Origin: Streptomyces calvus
GTDB lineage: Bacteria > Actinomycetota > Actinomycetes > Streptomycetales > Streptomycetaceae
Assembly: GCF_006782915.1 (NCBI RefSeq)
Contig: NZ_VCNP01000056.1
Span: 434,001-498,000 of the forward strand
Reading direction: 5' to 3'
Length of the DNA stretch: 64,000 bases
Positions 7,722 through 15,026 of this stretch are shown piece after piece (positions within the stretch are counted from its first letter, which is position 1; each line of letters begins with the position of its first letter). The position numbers and the translations under genes were made by a program. The notes beneath the pieces are model-generated. The model saw nothing but the letters and a program-made list of their open reading frames with translations, ran no database searches and had not been told where the DNA came from.

Positions 7722-7848
7722 CTTGGTCGATCGCCGCCCAACGCCCTGCGGTAATGGCAGTCTGGCGACGAAGCACCAGTGCGGGACCGTACTCGAACCA
7801 ACCGCTCCGTGTCGGACTGCGGTCCCGTGGGAAAGGGACGACGTCGCC

Positions 7849-8343
7849 ATGGCAGACCATCTGGAAGCATCCGTCACTCTGCCGAGCGATCCCGCCTCGG
7901 TCTCGGCCGCGCGTGCCCATGTGGTGGGCACGCTGGCGGAGTGGGGCATGCCGGAGGACGCGGACCTGTCCGACACCGTCCGGCTGATCGTGTCCGAACT
8001 CGCCACCAACGCGGTGCAGCACACGTTCGGACAGTCACCCACGTTCACCGTGGACGTCGTGCTCGTCCGCGACGAACGGGTGCACATCGGCGTCACGGAC
8101 AGCCATCCCCGTTTCCCCAAGCGGCTGCCCGCCGCGGTGCAGCAGGACAACGGCCGCGGACTGGTCATCATCCGCTGCCTGACCGCCGAGTGCGGAGGCA
8201 GGCTCAGGATCCGCCCCACGCGTGAGGGCGGCAAGACCGTCTCGGTGGAACTCCCGTGGACCGTCCAGGCCGCCGAAGCGGTCACGGCGGCGGGACAGCA
8301 GGAGCAGGAGGCCCGGCGGGGCGGCGGCGCCGCGGTGCGGTGA
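7849..8343 (+). CDS. ATP-binding protein of the anti-sigma (RsbW-like) HATPase family
   Basis: This 164-residue protein is a stand-alone GHKL ATPase domain. The N-box is SELATNAVQHTF near residues 47-58, then GVTDSHP, and the G-box DNGRGLVIIRCL. Such proteins act as anti-sigma kinases, or as the third member of WhiJ-type clusters, where they may signal to the HTH protein. The ATG at 7849 is preferred because family similarity begins there; the in-frame extension to 7699 would use up the regulatory region. It ends in a low-complexity Gln/Glu/Gly tail. Confidence 0.85.
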   Translation: MADHLEASVTLPSDPASVSAARAHVVGTLAEWGMPEDADLSDTVRLIVSELATNAVQHTFGQSPTFTVDVVLVRDERVHIGVTDSHPRFPKRLPAAVQQDNGRGLVIIRCLTAECGGRLRIRPTREGGKTVSVELPWTVQAAEAVTAAGQQEQEARRGGGAAVR

Positions 8344-8361
8344 ACGCCGCCGCCCCGCGGA

Positions 8362-8835
8362 TCACCTCACCCGACCGTAGGAGACGCTGCGCGTCCAGAT
8401 CTTCTGCAGACGCACCACGTCCCCGGTCTTCGGGGCGTGCCAGATCTTGCCCTTACCCGCGTAGATGCCGACGTGGTAGACGTAGCCGCCCGAATGGAAG
8501 AAGACCAGGTCTCCCGCCCTGCGGTTGCCGGCGGAGACGTGGCGGGTCTTGTTGTACTGCTGGGCGGCGGTGCGTGGCAGTTTCTTGCCCGCCTTCTTGA
8601 ACGAGTACAGCGTCAGACCCGAGCAGTCGAACCTGTGCGGCCCGGTGGCGCCCCACTGGTAGGGCGAGCCCTTCTTGGACGCGGCGATCCGCAGGGCCTT
8701 GGTGGCCGGGCCCGCGGCGGCCGCCTCCGAGGCGGCTCCGGGGACGGCGATGGTGCCGCCCACGGCGGCGAGGGTGAGAGCCGAGGCGGTTCCGGCGCGG
8801 GCCATGAGAGACGGGACACGATTGAGCGCAGTCAT
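8362..8835 (-). CDS. Secreted NlpC/P60 peptidoglycan hydrolase
   Basis: This 157-residue protein has an N-terminal export signal (hydrophobic segment about residues 12-40, Ala-rich cleavage region) and then an NlpC/P60 domain. The catalytic residues are Cys71 (DCSGL), His121 (YHVGIYAG) and the polar third position His133 (WHAPKTG). Such enzymes cut the stem peptide between D-Glu and diaminopimelate or its cross-link. No LysM or SH3 domain is present. The ATG at 8835 begins just behind a ydaO-type riboswitch (8852-9060), so expression should follow c-di-AMP, as known for Streptomyces cell-wall hydrolases. Confidence 0.92.
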   Translation of the reverse strand: MTALNRVPSLMARAGTASALTLAAVGGTIAVPGAASEAAAAGPATKALRIAASKKGSPYQWGATGPHRFDCSGLTLYSFKKAGKKLPRTAAQQYNKTRHVSAGNRRAGDLVFFHSGGYVYHVGIYAGKGKIWHAPKTGDVVRLQKIWTRSVSYGRVR

Positions 8836-8851
8836 GCGCAACCCTTCGTCA

Positions 8852-9060
8852 GCCGCCTGTGAAGGATGACCTGTCGGATTCGGGCTGGCGAAGTTGCCCG
8901 GCCGCACCTGTGCGGCTTCACCCCAAGGACCGCTCGGAACTGACGTACCGGCGGCCCGTCGTGCTCGGGTCCTCCACTCCTGCCGATCCACTCCTGTCGA
9001 CCGGTCATCCGGGCGGCGGCAGGACTCGGCGTCCGCCCGGATCGCCCCGCCGCGGCGGCG
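8852..9060 (-). promoter_or_regulatory. ydaO-yuaA (c-di-AMP) riboswitch upstream of the NlpC/P60 gene
   Basis: Reading the minus strand, three conserved blocks appear in the right order: GCCGAGTCC (9030-9022), CTTGGGGTGAAGCCGC (about 8927-8912), and GGGCAACTTC followed by CCCGAATCCGACAG (8899 to about 8870). The 3' AGGCGG (8858-8853) can pair with the GC-rich 5' end. This is the ydaO pattern, which binds c-di-AMP and in Streptomyces precedes rpf and NlpC/P60 genes. Only 16 nt separate it from the ATG, with no obvious intrinsic terminator between. The stretch 9061-9374 should hold its promoter; I could not assign -35/-10 boxes and see no gene there. Confidence 0.8.
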
Positions 9061-9374
9061 GGGTCTTGTCGTCAGTCAGGGATCTTGGCTCATCGCGCGA
9101 TCGAAAACCCAACGGAACGGGTGGTTTGTGTTGTTACTCACCACTCATCCGTTCGGGTGGACACCTCCCTGTTCGGGCGGTCCTCCCGTCCGGCGATGAG
9201 CCGCGGACCAGCGAGGAAATGCCCGCGGTCGTCCGGCGGCAGGCGGTCTGCGCAACTCCGGCGGCTCGAAAACAGGAGGTTCGTCTACGCCGGATGGGGG
9301 TACGCCGTTTGGTCCGTTTCAAGCCCGGCCGGGGCGCACCGCCCGCCGGACCTCGTCCGGGGGCGGTCCGGACG

Positions 9375-9683
9375 TCAACTGCCGGTGTCCGGCGGCAGTG
9401 TGAGGCGGGCCGTACGCCGTTCGCCGTCCAGCACCCGCAGGGCCCGGGCCAGCGTGGCGGAGTGCAGTTCGCTCTCGCCGCGCCGGTGCATCAGGGTCAG
9501 CGCGTCGCGCAGGGCGACGGCCTTGCCGACCAGTGCCTGGGCCGCGCGCAGCCCGCGGTAGGTGTCGCCGCCCAGGGCCGGATTGACCCGGCCGAGCAGA
9601 TCCACGACGTCGAGGTAACGGTCGATCAACTCCGCCTCGGCGCGGGTCAGCGCGGGCAGTGGCGGCAGTTCGGGTGGCAGCAT
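9375..9683 (-). CDS. Small helical protein coupled to the ClpP-like gene, function unknown
   Basis: I do not recognise this 102-residue protein. It starts with a Pro-rich segment (MLPPELPPLPAL) and continues as predicted amphipathic helices rich in Leu, Arg and Glu, with no Cys, membrane segment or signal peptide. Its ATG at 9683 lies 7 nt after the clpP-like stop, so the two are almost surely cotranslated. The pairing suggests an adaptor, chaperone or regulator of the ClpP-like subunit, but that rests on position alone. Confidence 0.75.
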   Translation of the reverse strand: MLPPELPPLPALTRAEAELIDRYLDVVDLLGRVNPALGGDTYRGLRAAQALVGKAVALRDALTLMHRRGESELHSATLARALRVLDGERRTARLTLPPDTGS

Positions 9684-9690
9684 CGGCGGC

Positions 9691-10326
9691 TCACTTCGCG
9701 GCCGGCGCGGGGTACGCGCTCCGGCGGTGCGGCACGATCCGGTCCACCAGGCCGTAGTCCACCGCGGCCTGCGCGTCGAGGACCTTGTCCCGCTCGATGT
9801 CCGCCCTGACCTGCTCGGCGCTCCGGCCGGTGTGACGGACCAGCATGTCCTCCATCCGGGCGCGGATGCGCATCAACTCCTCCGCCTGGATGGCCAGATC
9901 GCCGGCCTGGCCCTCGACGGGCTCCTGCAGGGCGGGCTGACGGAGCACCAGGCGCGCCCCGGGCAGCGCGAACCGCTTGCCCGGTGTGCCTGCGGCCAGC
10001 AGCAGCGCGGCGGCACCCTCGGCCTGGCCCAGACAGATCGTCTCCACGTCGCAGGTGACGTAGCGCAGCGTGTCGTAGATCGCCGACATGGCGTGGAAGG
10101 AGCCGCCGGGGGAGTTGACGTAGAGCGAGATGTCCCGGTCGGGGGAGTGGTGCTCCAGGTACATGAACTGGGCCATCACGTCATTGGCGGAGGTCTCGTC
10201 GATGGGTGTGCCGAGGATGACGATGCGCTCCTCGAGCAGCTTCGAGTAGGGGTCCGTGGTCCGGTTCCCGGACGCCGTGCGTTCGGTGAACTCGGGCAGC
10301 ACGTGGCGGGCGGACGGTCGGGTCAT
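9691..10326 (-). CDS. ClpP-family protein lacking the catalytic Ser and His (ClpR-like)
   Basis: This 211-residue protein aligns with ClpP throughout: LYVNSPGGS oxyanion region (69-76), CLGQAEGAA, the ALPGARLV strand, the helix near MRIRARMEDML, and ERDKVLDAQAAVDYGLVD at the end. The nucleophile position, Ser in GQAAS of ordinary ClpP, is Gly104 (GQAEG), and the His of the HQP motif is Arg129 (LRQP). Only the Asp (Asp180) remains. It therefore should not cut peptides by itself and may form mixed rings with an active ClpP, as ClpR does in plastids and cyanobacteria. A GGAGGGG ribosome site precedes the ATG at 10326. Confidence 0.9.
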   Translation of the reverse strand: MTRPSARHVLPEFTERTASGNRTTDPYSKLLEERIVILGTPIDETSANDVMAQFMYLEHHSPDRDISLYVNSPGGSFHAMSAIYDTLRYVTCDVETICLGQAEGAAALLLAAGTPGKRFALPGARLVLRQPALQEPVEGQAGDLAIQAEELMRIRARMEDMLVRHTGRSAEQVRADIERDKVLDAQAAVDYGLVDRIVPHRRSAYPAPAAK

Positions 10327-10350
10327 GAGGGCCCCTCCTGTCGGTCGTCT

Positions 10351-10393
10351 CTGTAAAAAATGTACAGGACGTACGTGCCGTTATGATGGGCAC
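10351..10393. promoter_or_regulatory. Shared clpP-like/phd control region with inverted repeat and -10 box
   Basis: CTGTA (10351-10355) and TACAG (10363-10367) form an inverted repeat with a 7-nt AT-rich centre inside the 67-bp divergent gap. A -10-like TATGAT (10382-10387) ends 6 nt before the phd ATG at 10394, predicting a leaderless message on the plus strand. The repeat could be the Phd operator. Confidence 0.4.
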
Positions 10394-10681
10394 ATGGCCT
10401 ACGAGATTCCGGTGACCCAAGCCCGGGCTGAGCTTGCCGACCTGATCAACCGCGTGGTGTACGGCGGTGAGCGCGTCGTCGTGACCCGGCACGGGAAACC
10501 CCTCGTCGCCCTCGTGTCCGCCGATGACCTGCGACGACTCGAGGAAGTCCAGGAGGTTGCGGAGCCCGCGGAGGAGCAGGTGATCAGCACGGTCTCCGGC
10601 GTCCGCGGGGTCGCTTCCGCCGGGGGCGAACAACAGCGTTTCGGCATCGCCGCGGAACACCGCGGGACGGCCGCCTCGTAG
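10394..10681 (+). CDS. Phd/YefM-type antitoxin without adjacent toxin
   Basis: This 95-residue protein begins MAYEIPVTQARAELADLINRV, with the GERVVVTRHGKPLVALVS strand-turn typical of Phd/YefM antitoxins, which bind DNA by the N-terminus and a toxin by the C-terminus. No toxin gene follows: a strong terminator lies next, and then a convergent membrane protein gene. It is therefore an orphan antitoxin or a stand-alone regulator, perhaps of the divergent clpP-like operon. The tail after residue 60 is low in structure. Confidence 0.85.
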   Translation: MAYEIPVTQARAELADLINRVVYGGERVVVTRHGKPLVALVSADDLRRLEEVQEVAEPAEEQVISTVSGVRGVASAGGEQQRFGIAAEHRGTAAS

Positions 10682-10689
10682 CCGTCGCA

Positions 10690-10756
10690 CCGCAGCGCGA
10701 CAGGGCCGTGCACACCTGCCGACGGTGGCGGGGCGCACGGCCCTGTCGCGCTGCGG
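10690..10756. terminator. Perfect 22-bp stem, bidirectional terminator
   Basis: Arms 10690-10711 and 10735-10756 are perfect reverse complements (CCGCAGCGCGACAGGGCC...), with a 23-nt loop. The structure lies between the convergent phd-like gene and the membrane-protein gene ending at 10770, as expected of a shared terminator without a U-tract. Confidence 0.75.
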
Positions 10757-10769
10757 GGGACGAGGGCCG

Positions 10770-11780
10770 TCAGCCGGCGAGGGCCGGGTCGCGGTCGGCC
10801 GCGGGCTCGGCCTTCCGCGCGTGCTCCTTCAGCGCATCGGCGAGGAGGACGGCCCCCAGACCGAGCGCCGCCCACCAGGCCAGCGTCAGGGCGGGGCCCG
10901 TGACCGCCGCGCCGTCGAAGAACGACACCGAGCGCAGCAGGGACACGCCCGCACCCGGCGGCAGCCACTGGCCGATCGCCCCGGCGGGCTCGGGCAGCAG
11001 CTCCGGCGCCGAGGACGCCCCCGAGAACGGGTTGCCGAGGAGCATGATCACGAGCCCGCCCAGTGCGATGCCCGCCTGCCCCAGCAGTGCCGCGAGTCCG
11101 GAGACGGCCGCGCCCACGGCCAGCGCCGCCAGCGCGAAGGTCCCGGCCAGCGCCCACCAGTTCCCGGGAACCGCCTCCAGCCAGCTGTGCGTCAGCGCCG
11201 CGGCCACCGCGCCGACCAGGGCCGCCGAGCCGGTCAGTGCGACGACCGCGCGGACGCCGCGCAAACCCAGCATCGTCACCGCGGTACCGGCCCCGATGCC
11301 GGCCAGCGCCAGCGGCAGCACGCTCGCGTTCATGATCGCGCCGCGTGGGTCCCGTTCGGCGGCGGGCACCACGTCCACGGTCCTCACCCGGGACCCGGAG
11401 GCTTCCGCCTGCCGCGTCACCGCCTGCTGAAGCAGCTGGGCCACGACCGGGCTCGCGGCGGTCGCGACGAGCAGCTTCGGGCCCCGCTCCGCGGCGACGA
11501 CCGCGCCGTACACCTCGCGCTCCTCGACGGCCTCGCGGGCGGCGGTCTCGTCGGCGTAGCGGTGGAGCTCGAACGCGCCCTGCTGCCGCTCCAGTCGCTG
11601 CTCCAGCGGTGCGGCCGCGGCGGCGGGGCCGGCCACGCCGAGCGGCAGGTCACGGGGTGCGGTGCGCGCCGCGGGCCAGGCGAACGCCCAGAGCGCCAGC
11701 GCCACCAGCACGGGGACCAGCACCACCACGGCGGCGATACGGCGGTGCGTCGGCGGTGAGGAGGGTGATGAGGGGGACAT
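10770..11780 (-). CDS. ABC-2/YhgE-type membrane protein
   Basis: This 336-residue protein has one N-terminal membrane segment (about residues 12-32), a soluble domain of about 120 residues, and a cluster of about five further membrane segments (about 150-320). That is the architecture of YhgE/Pip and ABC-2 exporter membrane subunits. No ATPase gene is adjacent. It faces a TetR gene across two matched operators, suggesting drug or lipid export under TetR control. The ATG at 11780 was chosen over longer readings because those run through the operator. Confidence 0.8.
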   Translation of the reverse strand: MSPSSPSSPPTHRRIAAVVVLVPVLVALALWAFAWPAARTAPRDLPLGVAGPAAAAAPLEQRLERQQGAFELHRYADETAAREAVEEREVYGAVVAAERGPKLLVATAASPVVAQLLQQAVTRQAEASGSRVRTVDVVPAAERDPRGAIMNASVLPLALAGIGAGTAVTMLGLRGVRAVVALTGSAALVGAVAAALTHSWLEAVPGNWWALAGTFALAALAVGAAVSGLAALLGQAGIALGGLVIMLLGNPFSGASSAPELLPEPAGAIGQWLPPGAGVSLLRSVSFFDGAAVTGPALTLAWWAALGLGAVLLADALKEHARKAEPAADRDPALAG

Positions 11781-11798
11781 GAGGGCTCCCACGTCAAA

Positions 11799-11880
11799 AA
11801 GAAGGATCGTTCGTTTTGACTTCGTCTCCACCGTCCCGCCGTCGGTCCCGCTTGTCAAGAAGGAACGTTCGTTTTAGGTT
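11799..11880. promoter_or_regulatory. Twin TetR operators and the leaderless tetR promoter
   Basis: Two copies of AAGAAGGAACGTTCGTTTT (11857-11875; one mismatch in the copy at 11799-11817) lie 58 bp apart between the divergent genes. The centre GAACGTTC is a palindrome. On the plus strand TTGTCA (11852-11857) and TAGGTT (11875-11880) are 17 bp apart, so the second operator fills the spacer. The -10 ends 6 nt before the tetR ATG and no ribosome site is present. Confidence 0.65.
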
Positions 11881-11886
11881 TCGGTC

Positions 11887-12516
11887 ATGGCTCGCGTATC
11901 CCAGGAACACCTCGACGCCCGCCGCCGCCAGATCCTCGACGGTGCCGCGCTCTGCTTCGCCCGCAACGGCTTCCACGCGACCTCGATGCAGGACGTGCTG
12001 AAGGAGGTGGACCTCTCCGCGGGCGCCGTCTACCGGTACTTCGGCGGGAAGGAGGAGCTGATCGCCGCGATCGTCACGGAAGTCCTCGACACGGTGCGCG
12101 GCATCTACGAGCAGGCCGCCCGGGAGACGCCGCCGCCCACCCCGGACGTCCTCATCCCGCGCACCCTGGCCCGGATGCGGGAAGCACGGCCGGCAACCCT
12201 GGACAACGGTGAGTGGATGTTCCCGCGGCTGATGATCCAGGTGTGGACCGAGACGACCCGCAGTCCCGAAATGGCGGCCACCCTGAGCGAGGGGTACCAG
12301 AACGTCCGTGCGGGCTGGGCGAGGATCGTCGAGGGCTACAAGGACGCCGGCATGATGCCCAGGGACGCCGACGCGGACGCGATGGCGCGGGCGATGATCG
12401 CGGTCGTGCAGGGCTTCGCGGCCCAGATCGCGCTGTTCGGCGGGACGTTCGAGGAGTCGGTCGGCGACGGGCTGCGGGCGCTGATGGCGGTGCGTCCGCC
12501 CGGACAGGACGCCTGA
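11887..12516 (+). CDS. TetR-family transcriptional repressor
   Basis: This 209-residue protein has an N-terminal TetR DNA-binding domain (residues about 12-58, including TSMQDVLKEVDLSAGAVYRYFGGKEEL) and a helical ligand domain. Its ATG at 11887 directly follows the predicted -10 box, so it is probably translated from a leaderless message. The paired upstream operators indicate that it represses both itself and the divergent membrane protein; the ligand is unknown. Confidence 0.93.
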   Translation: MARVSQEHLDARRRQILDGAALCFARNGFHATSMQDVLKEVDLSAGAVYRYFGGKEELIAAIVTEVLDTVRGIYEQAARETPPPTPDVLIPRTLARMREARPATLDNGEWMFPRLMIQVWTETTRSPEMAATLSEGYQNVRAGWARIVEGYKDAGMMPRDADADAMARAMIAVVQGFAAQIALFGGTFEESVGDGLRALMAVRPPGQDA

Positions 12517-12562
12517 CCGCACGGCCGGCGCTCCGCGGAGCGTCCGCCGCGCCCTGCCGCGG

Positions 12563-12594
12563 TTAACGCGCGTGAAACGACGCCCGGTTAGCCT
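12563..12594 (+). promoter_or_regulatory. GlnR-type box and -10 of the urease operon
   Basis: TTAAC (12563-12567), a 6-nt gap and GAAAC (12574-12578) match the GlnR half-site pattern gTnAC-n6-GAAAC, and a -10-like TAGCCT follows at 12589-12594. GlnR is the global nitrogen regulator of actinomycetes and, from memory, binds upstream of ureA in S. coelicolor. A second, poorer pair may follow. Whether it activates or represses here is not visible. A CGCTCCGCGGAGCG palindrome near 12530-12545 probably terminates tetR. Confidence 0.6.
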
Positions 12595-12682
12595 GCCCAC
12601 CCACGCCACCGGGCACGCCGGCCCGTGGCCGCGGCCTCCGGATCCCGCACGGTCCGGAGCGAGAACTGTGAGGTGGGACGCC

Positions 12683-12985
12683 GTGCACCTGACCCCGCAC
12701 GAGCAGGAGAGGCTGCTGATCCACGTCGCGGCCGACGTGGCGGGCAAACGCCGGGCGCGCGGACTGAGGCTGAACCACCCCGAGGCGGTGGCCCTCATCA
12801 CCTCGCACGTCCTCGAAGGCGCCCGGGACGGCCGCACCGTCGCCGAACTCATGTCCTCCGGGCGCGGGTTGCTCACCCGGGCGGACGTCATGGAGGGCGT
12901 GCCGGAGATGATCCACGACGTCCAGGTGGAGGCCACGTTCCCGGACGGCACCAAGCTCGTCACCGTCCACGACCCGATCGTCTGA
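12683..12985 (+). CDS. ureA: Urease gamma subunit
   Basis: The 100-residue product is the small structural subunit of urease, which hydrolyses urea to ammonia and carbamate. It has the family's LTPHEQERLLIHVAADVA start, LNHPEAVALI and the GVPEMIHDVQVEATFPDGTKL end. GTG 12683 is chosen because it gives the usual 100 residues and follows GAGGTGGGA; the upstream ATG would add 36 foreign residues. ureB begins 15 nt after its stop. Confidence 0.97.
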   Translation: MHLTPHEQERLLIHVAADVAGKRRARGLRLNHPEAVALITSHVLEGARDGRTVAELMSSGRGLLTRADVMEGVPEMIHDVQVEATFPDGTKLVTVHDPIV

Positions 12986-13000
12986 CCGGGAGAGGCCGCC

Positions 13001-13312
13001 GTGATTCCCGGAGAGTTCCTGTTCGCCGACGACCCGGTGCTGTGCAACGAGGGCCGCGAGGTCACCCGGCTCACCGTCCTCAACACCGCGGACCGGCCCG
13101 TCCAGATCGGTTCCCACTACCACTTCGCCGAGGCCAACCCCGGCCTGCAGTTCGACCGCGCCGCCGCCCGCGGCAAGCGGCTGGACGTCGCCGCCGGAAC
13201 CGCCGTGCGCTTCGAACCCGGCATCCCCGTCGAGGTCGGTCTCGTCCCGCTGGCCGGGGCCCGGGTCGTGCCCGGACTGCGCGGCGAGACCCGAGGAGCG
13301 CTCGATGCGTGA
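13001..13312 (+). CDS. ureB: Urease beta subunit
   Basis: The 103-residue beta subunit starts at GTG 13001 with IPGEFLFADDPVLCNEGRE and contains the conserved VGSHYHF-like motif (IGSHYHFAEAN) and RFEPG. It packs with UreA and UreC in the (abc)3 urease trimer. Its last 8 nt overlap ureC, so translation is coupled. Confidence 0.97.
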   Translation: MIPGEFLFADDPVLCNEGREVTRLTVLNTADRPVQIGSHYHFAEANPGLQFDRAAARGKRLDVAAGTAVRFEPGIPVEVGLVPLAGARVVPGLRGETRGALDA

Positions 13313-15026
13313 GATCTCCCGCGCCGCCTACGCCGACCTGTTCGGCCCGACGACCGGCGACCGCATCCGGCTCGCCGACACCGACCTGCTCGTCGAGATC
13401 GAGGAGGACCGCTCCGGCGGTCCCGGACGCGCCGGTGACGAGGCCGTGTTCGGCGGCGGCAAGGTCGTCCGCGAGTCCATGGGCCAGTCCCTCGCCACCC
13501 GCGCGGACGGCGCCCCGGACACGGTCGTCACCGGCGCCGTGATCGTCGACCACTGGGGTGTCGTCAAGGCCGACGTCGGCATCCGCGACGGACGGATCAC
13601 CGGCATCGGCAAGGCGGGCAACCCCGACACCATGGACGGCGTCCACCCGGACCTGGTCATCGGCCCCGAGACCGAGATCATCGCAGGCAACGGCCGGATC
13701 CTGACCGCCGGAGCCGTCGACGCCCACGTCCACTTCATCTGCCCGCAGATCGCCGACGAGGCGCTGGCCTCCGGCATCACCACGCTGGTCGGCGGCGGCA
13801 CCGGCCCCGCCGAGGGCTCCAAGGCCACCACCGTCACGCCGGGCCCCTGGCACCTGGCGCGGATGCTGGCCGCGATGGAGGCCCACCCGCTGAACATCGG
13901 GCTGCTCGGCAAGGGCAACACCGTCTCCGAGGAGGCGATGCTCTCGCAGATCAGGGGCGGCGCGGTCGGGCTGAAGCTGCACGAGGACTGGGGATCCACC
14001 CCGGCCGTCATCGACGCCGCGCTGACCGTCGCCGGACGCACCGGCATCCAGGTCGCCATCCACACGGACACCCTCAACGAGGCCGGTTTCGTGGGCGACA
14101 CGCTCGCCGCGATCGCCGGGCGCGGCATCCACGCGTACCACACCGAGGGCGCCGGCGGCGGACACGCGCCCGACATCATCACCGTGGTCTCCGAGCCGCA
14201 CGTGCTGCCCAGCTCCACCAACCCGACCCGGCCGTTCACCGTCAACACCGTCGAGGAGCACCTCGACATGCTGATGGTGTGCCACCACCTGAACCCGGCG
14301 GTGCCAGAAGACCTGGCCTTCGCCGAGTCCCGGATCCGGCCGTCCACCATCGGCGCCGAGGACGTGCTGCACGACCTCGGCGCCATCTCCATCATCTCCT
14401 CCGACTCCCAGGCCATGGGGCGCGTGGGCGAGGTGATCCTGCGGACCTGGCAGACCGCGCATGTGATGAAGCGGCGGCGCGGCGCGCTCCCGGGCGACGG
14501 ACGCGCCGACAACCACCGGGTGCGCCGCTACGTCGCCAAGTACACGATCAATCCGGCGCTCGCCCAGGGCATGGCCCGCGAGATCGGCTCCGTGGAGAGC
14601 GGCAAGCTGGCCGATCTCGTGCTGTGGGAACCGGCGTTCTTCGGCGTCAAGCCCCTCCTCGTCCTCAAGGGAGGTCAGATCGCCCACGCGCAGATGGGCG
14701 ACGCCAACGCCTCCATCCCGACGCCGCAGCCGGTCCTCCCGCGCCCGATGTACGGGGCGATCGGGCGGGCGCCCGCCGCCAACTCCGTCAACTTCGTCGC
14801 CCAGGCGGCGGTCGAGGCCGGTCTGCCGGACCGGCTCGGGCTGGGCAAGCGGTTCGTGGCCATCGACTCGACCCGCGCGGTGACCAAGGCGGACATGCGG
14901 GAGAACGACGCCCGGCCGGACGTGCGCGTCGACCCCGACAGCTTCGCCGTCTACCTCGACGGCGACCTCGTCGAGACGACTCCTGCCACCGAACTGCCGC
15001 TGGCCCAGCGGTACTTTCTCTTCTGA
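13305..15026 (+). CDS. ureC: Urease alpha (catalytic) subunit
   Basis: This 573-residue nickel amidohydrolase carries the active-site features in order: DAHVHFICPQ (metal His pair), VGLKLHEDWGS with the lysine that is carbamylated, IHTDTLNEAGF, HTEGAGGGHAPD, MVCHHLNP (flap His) and SDSQAMGRVGE. Length and residues are complete, so it should be active once nickel is inserted. It overlaps ureB at its start and ureF at its stop (TGATG). Confidence 0.98.
   Translation: MREISRAAYADLFGPTTGDRIRLADTDLLVEIEEDRSGGPGRAGDEAVFGGGKVVRESMGQSLATRADGAPDTVVTGAVIVDHWGVVKADVGIRDGRITGIGKAGNPDTMDGVHPDLVIGPETEIIAGNGRILTAGAVDAHVHFICPQIADEALASGITTLVGGGTGPAEGSKATTVTPGPWHLARMLAAMEAHPLNIGLLGKGNTVSEEAMLSQIRGGAVGLKLHEDWGSTPAVIDAALTVAGRTGIQVAIHTDTLNEAGFVGDTLAAIAGRGIHAYHTEGAGGGHAPDIITVVSEPHVLPSSTNPTRPFTVNTVEEHLDMLMVCHHLNPAVPEDLAFAESRIRPSTIGAEDVLHDLGAISIISSDSQAMGRVGEVILRTWQTAHVMKRRRGALPGDGRADNHRVRRYVAKYTINPALAQGMAREIGSVESGKLADLVLWEPAFFGVKPLLVLKGGQIAHAQMGDANASIPTPQPVLPRPMYGAIGRAPAANSVNFVAQAAVEAGLPDRLGLGKRFVAIDSTRAVTKADMRENDARPDVRVDPDSFAVYLDGDLVETTPATELPLAQRYFLF

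Noticed and set aside
9085..9374. Plus-strand frames upstream of the riboswitch.
   Set aside because: They have no ribosome site or family resemblance and lie over the leader and promoter of the NlpC/P60 gene.
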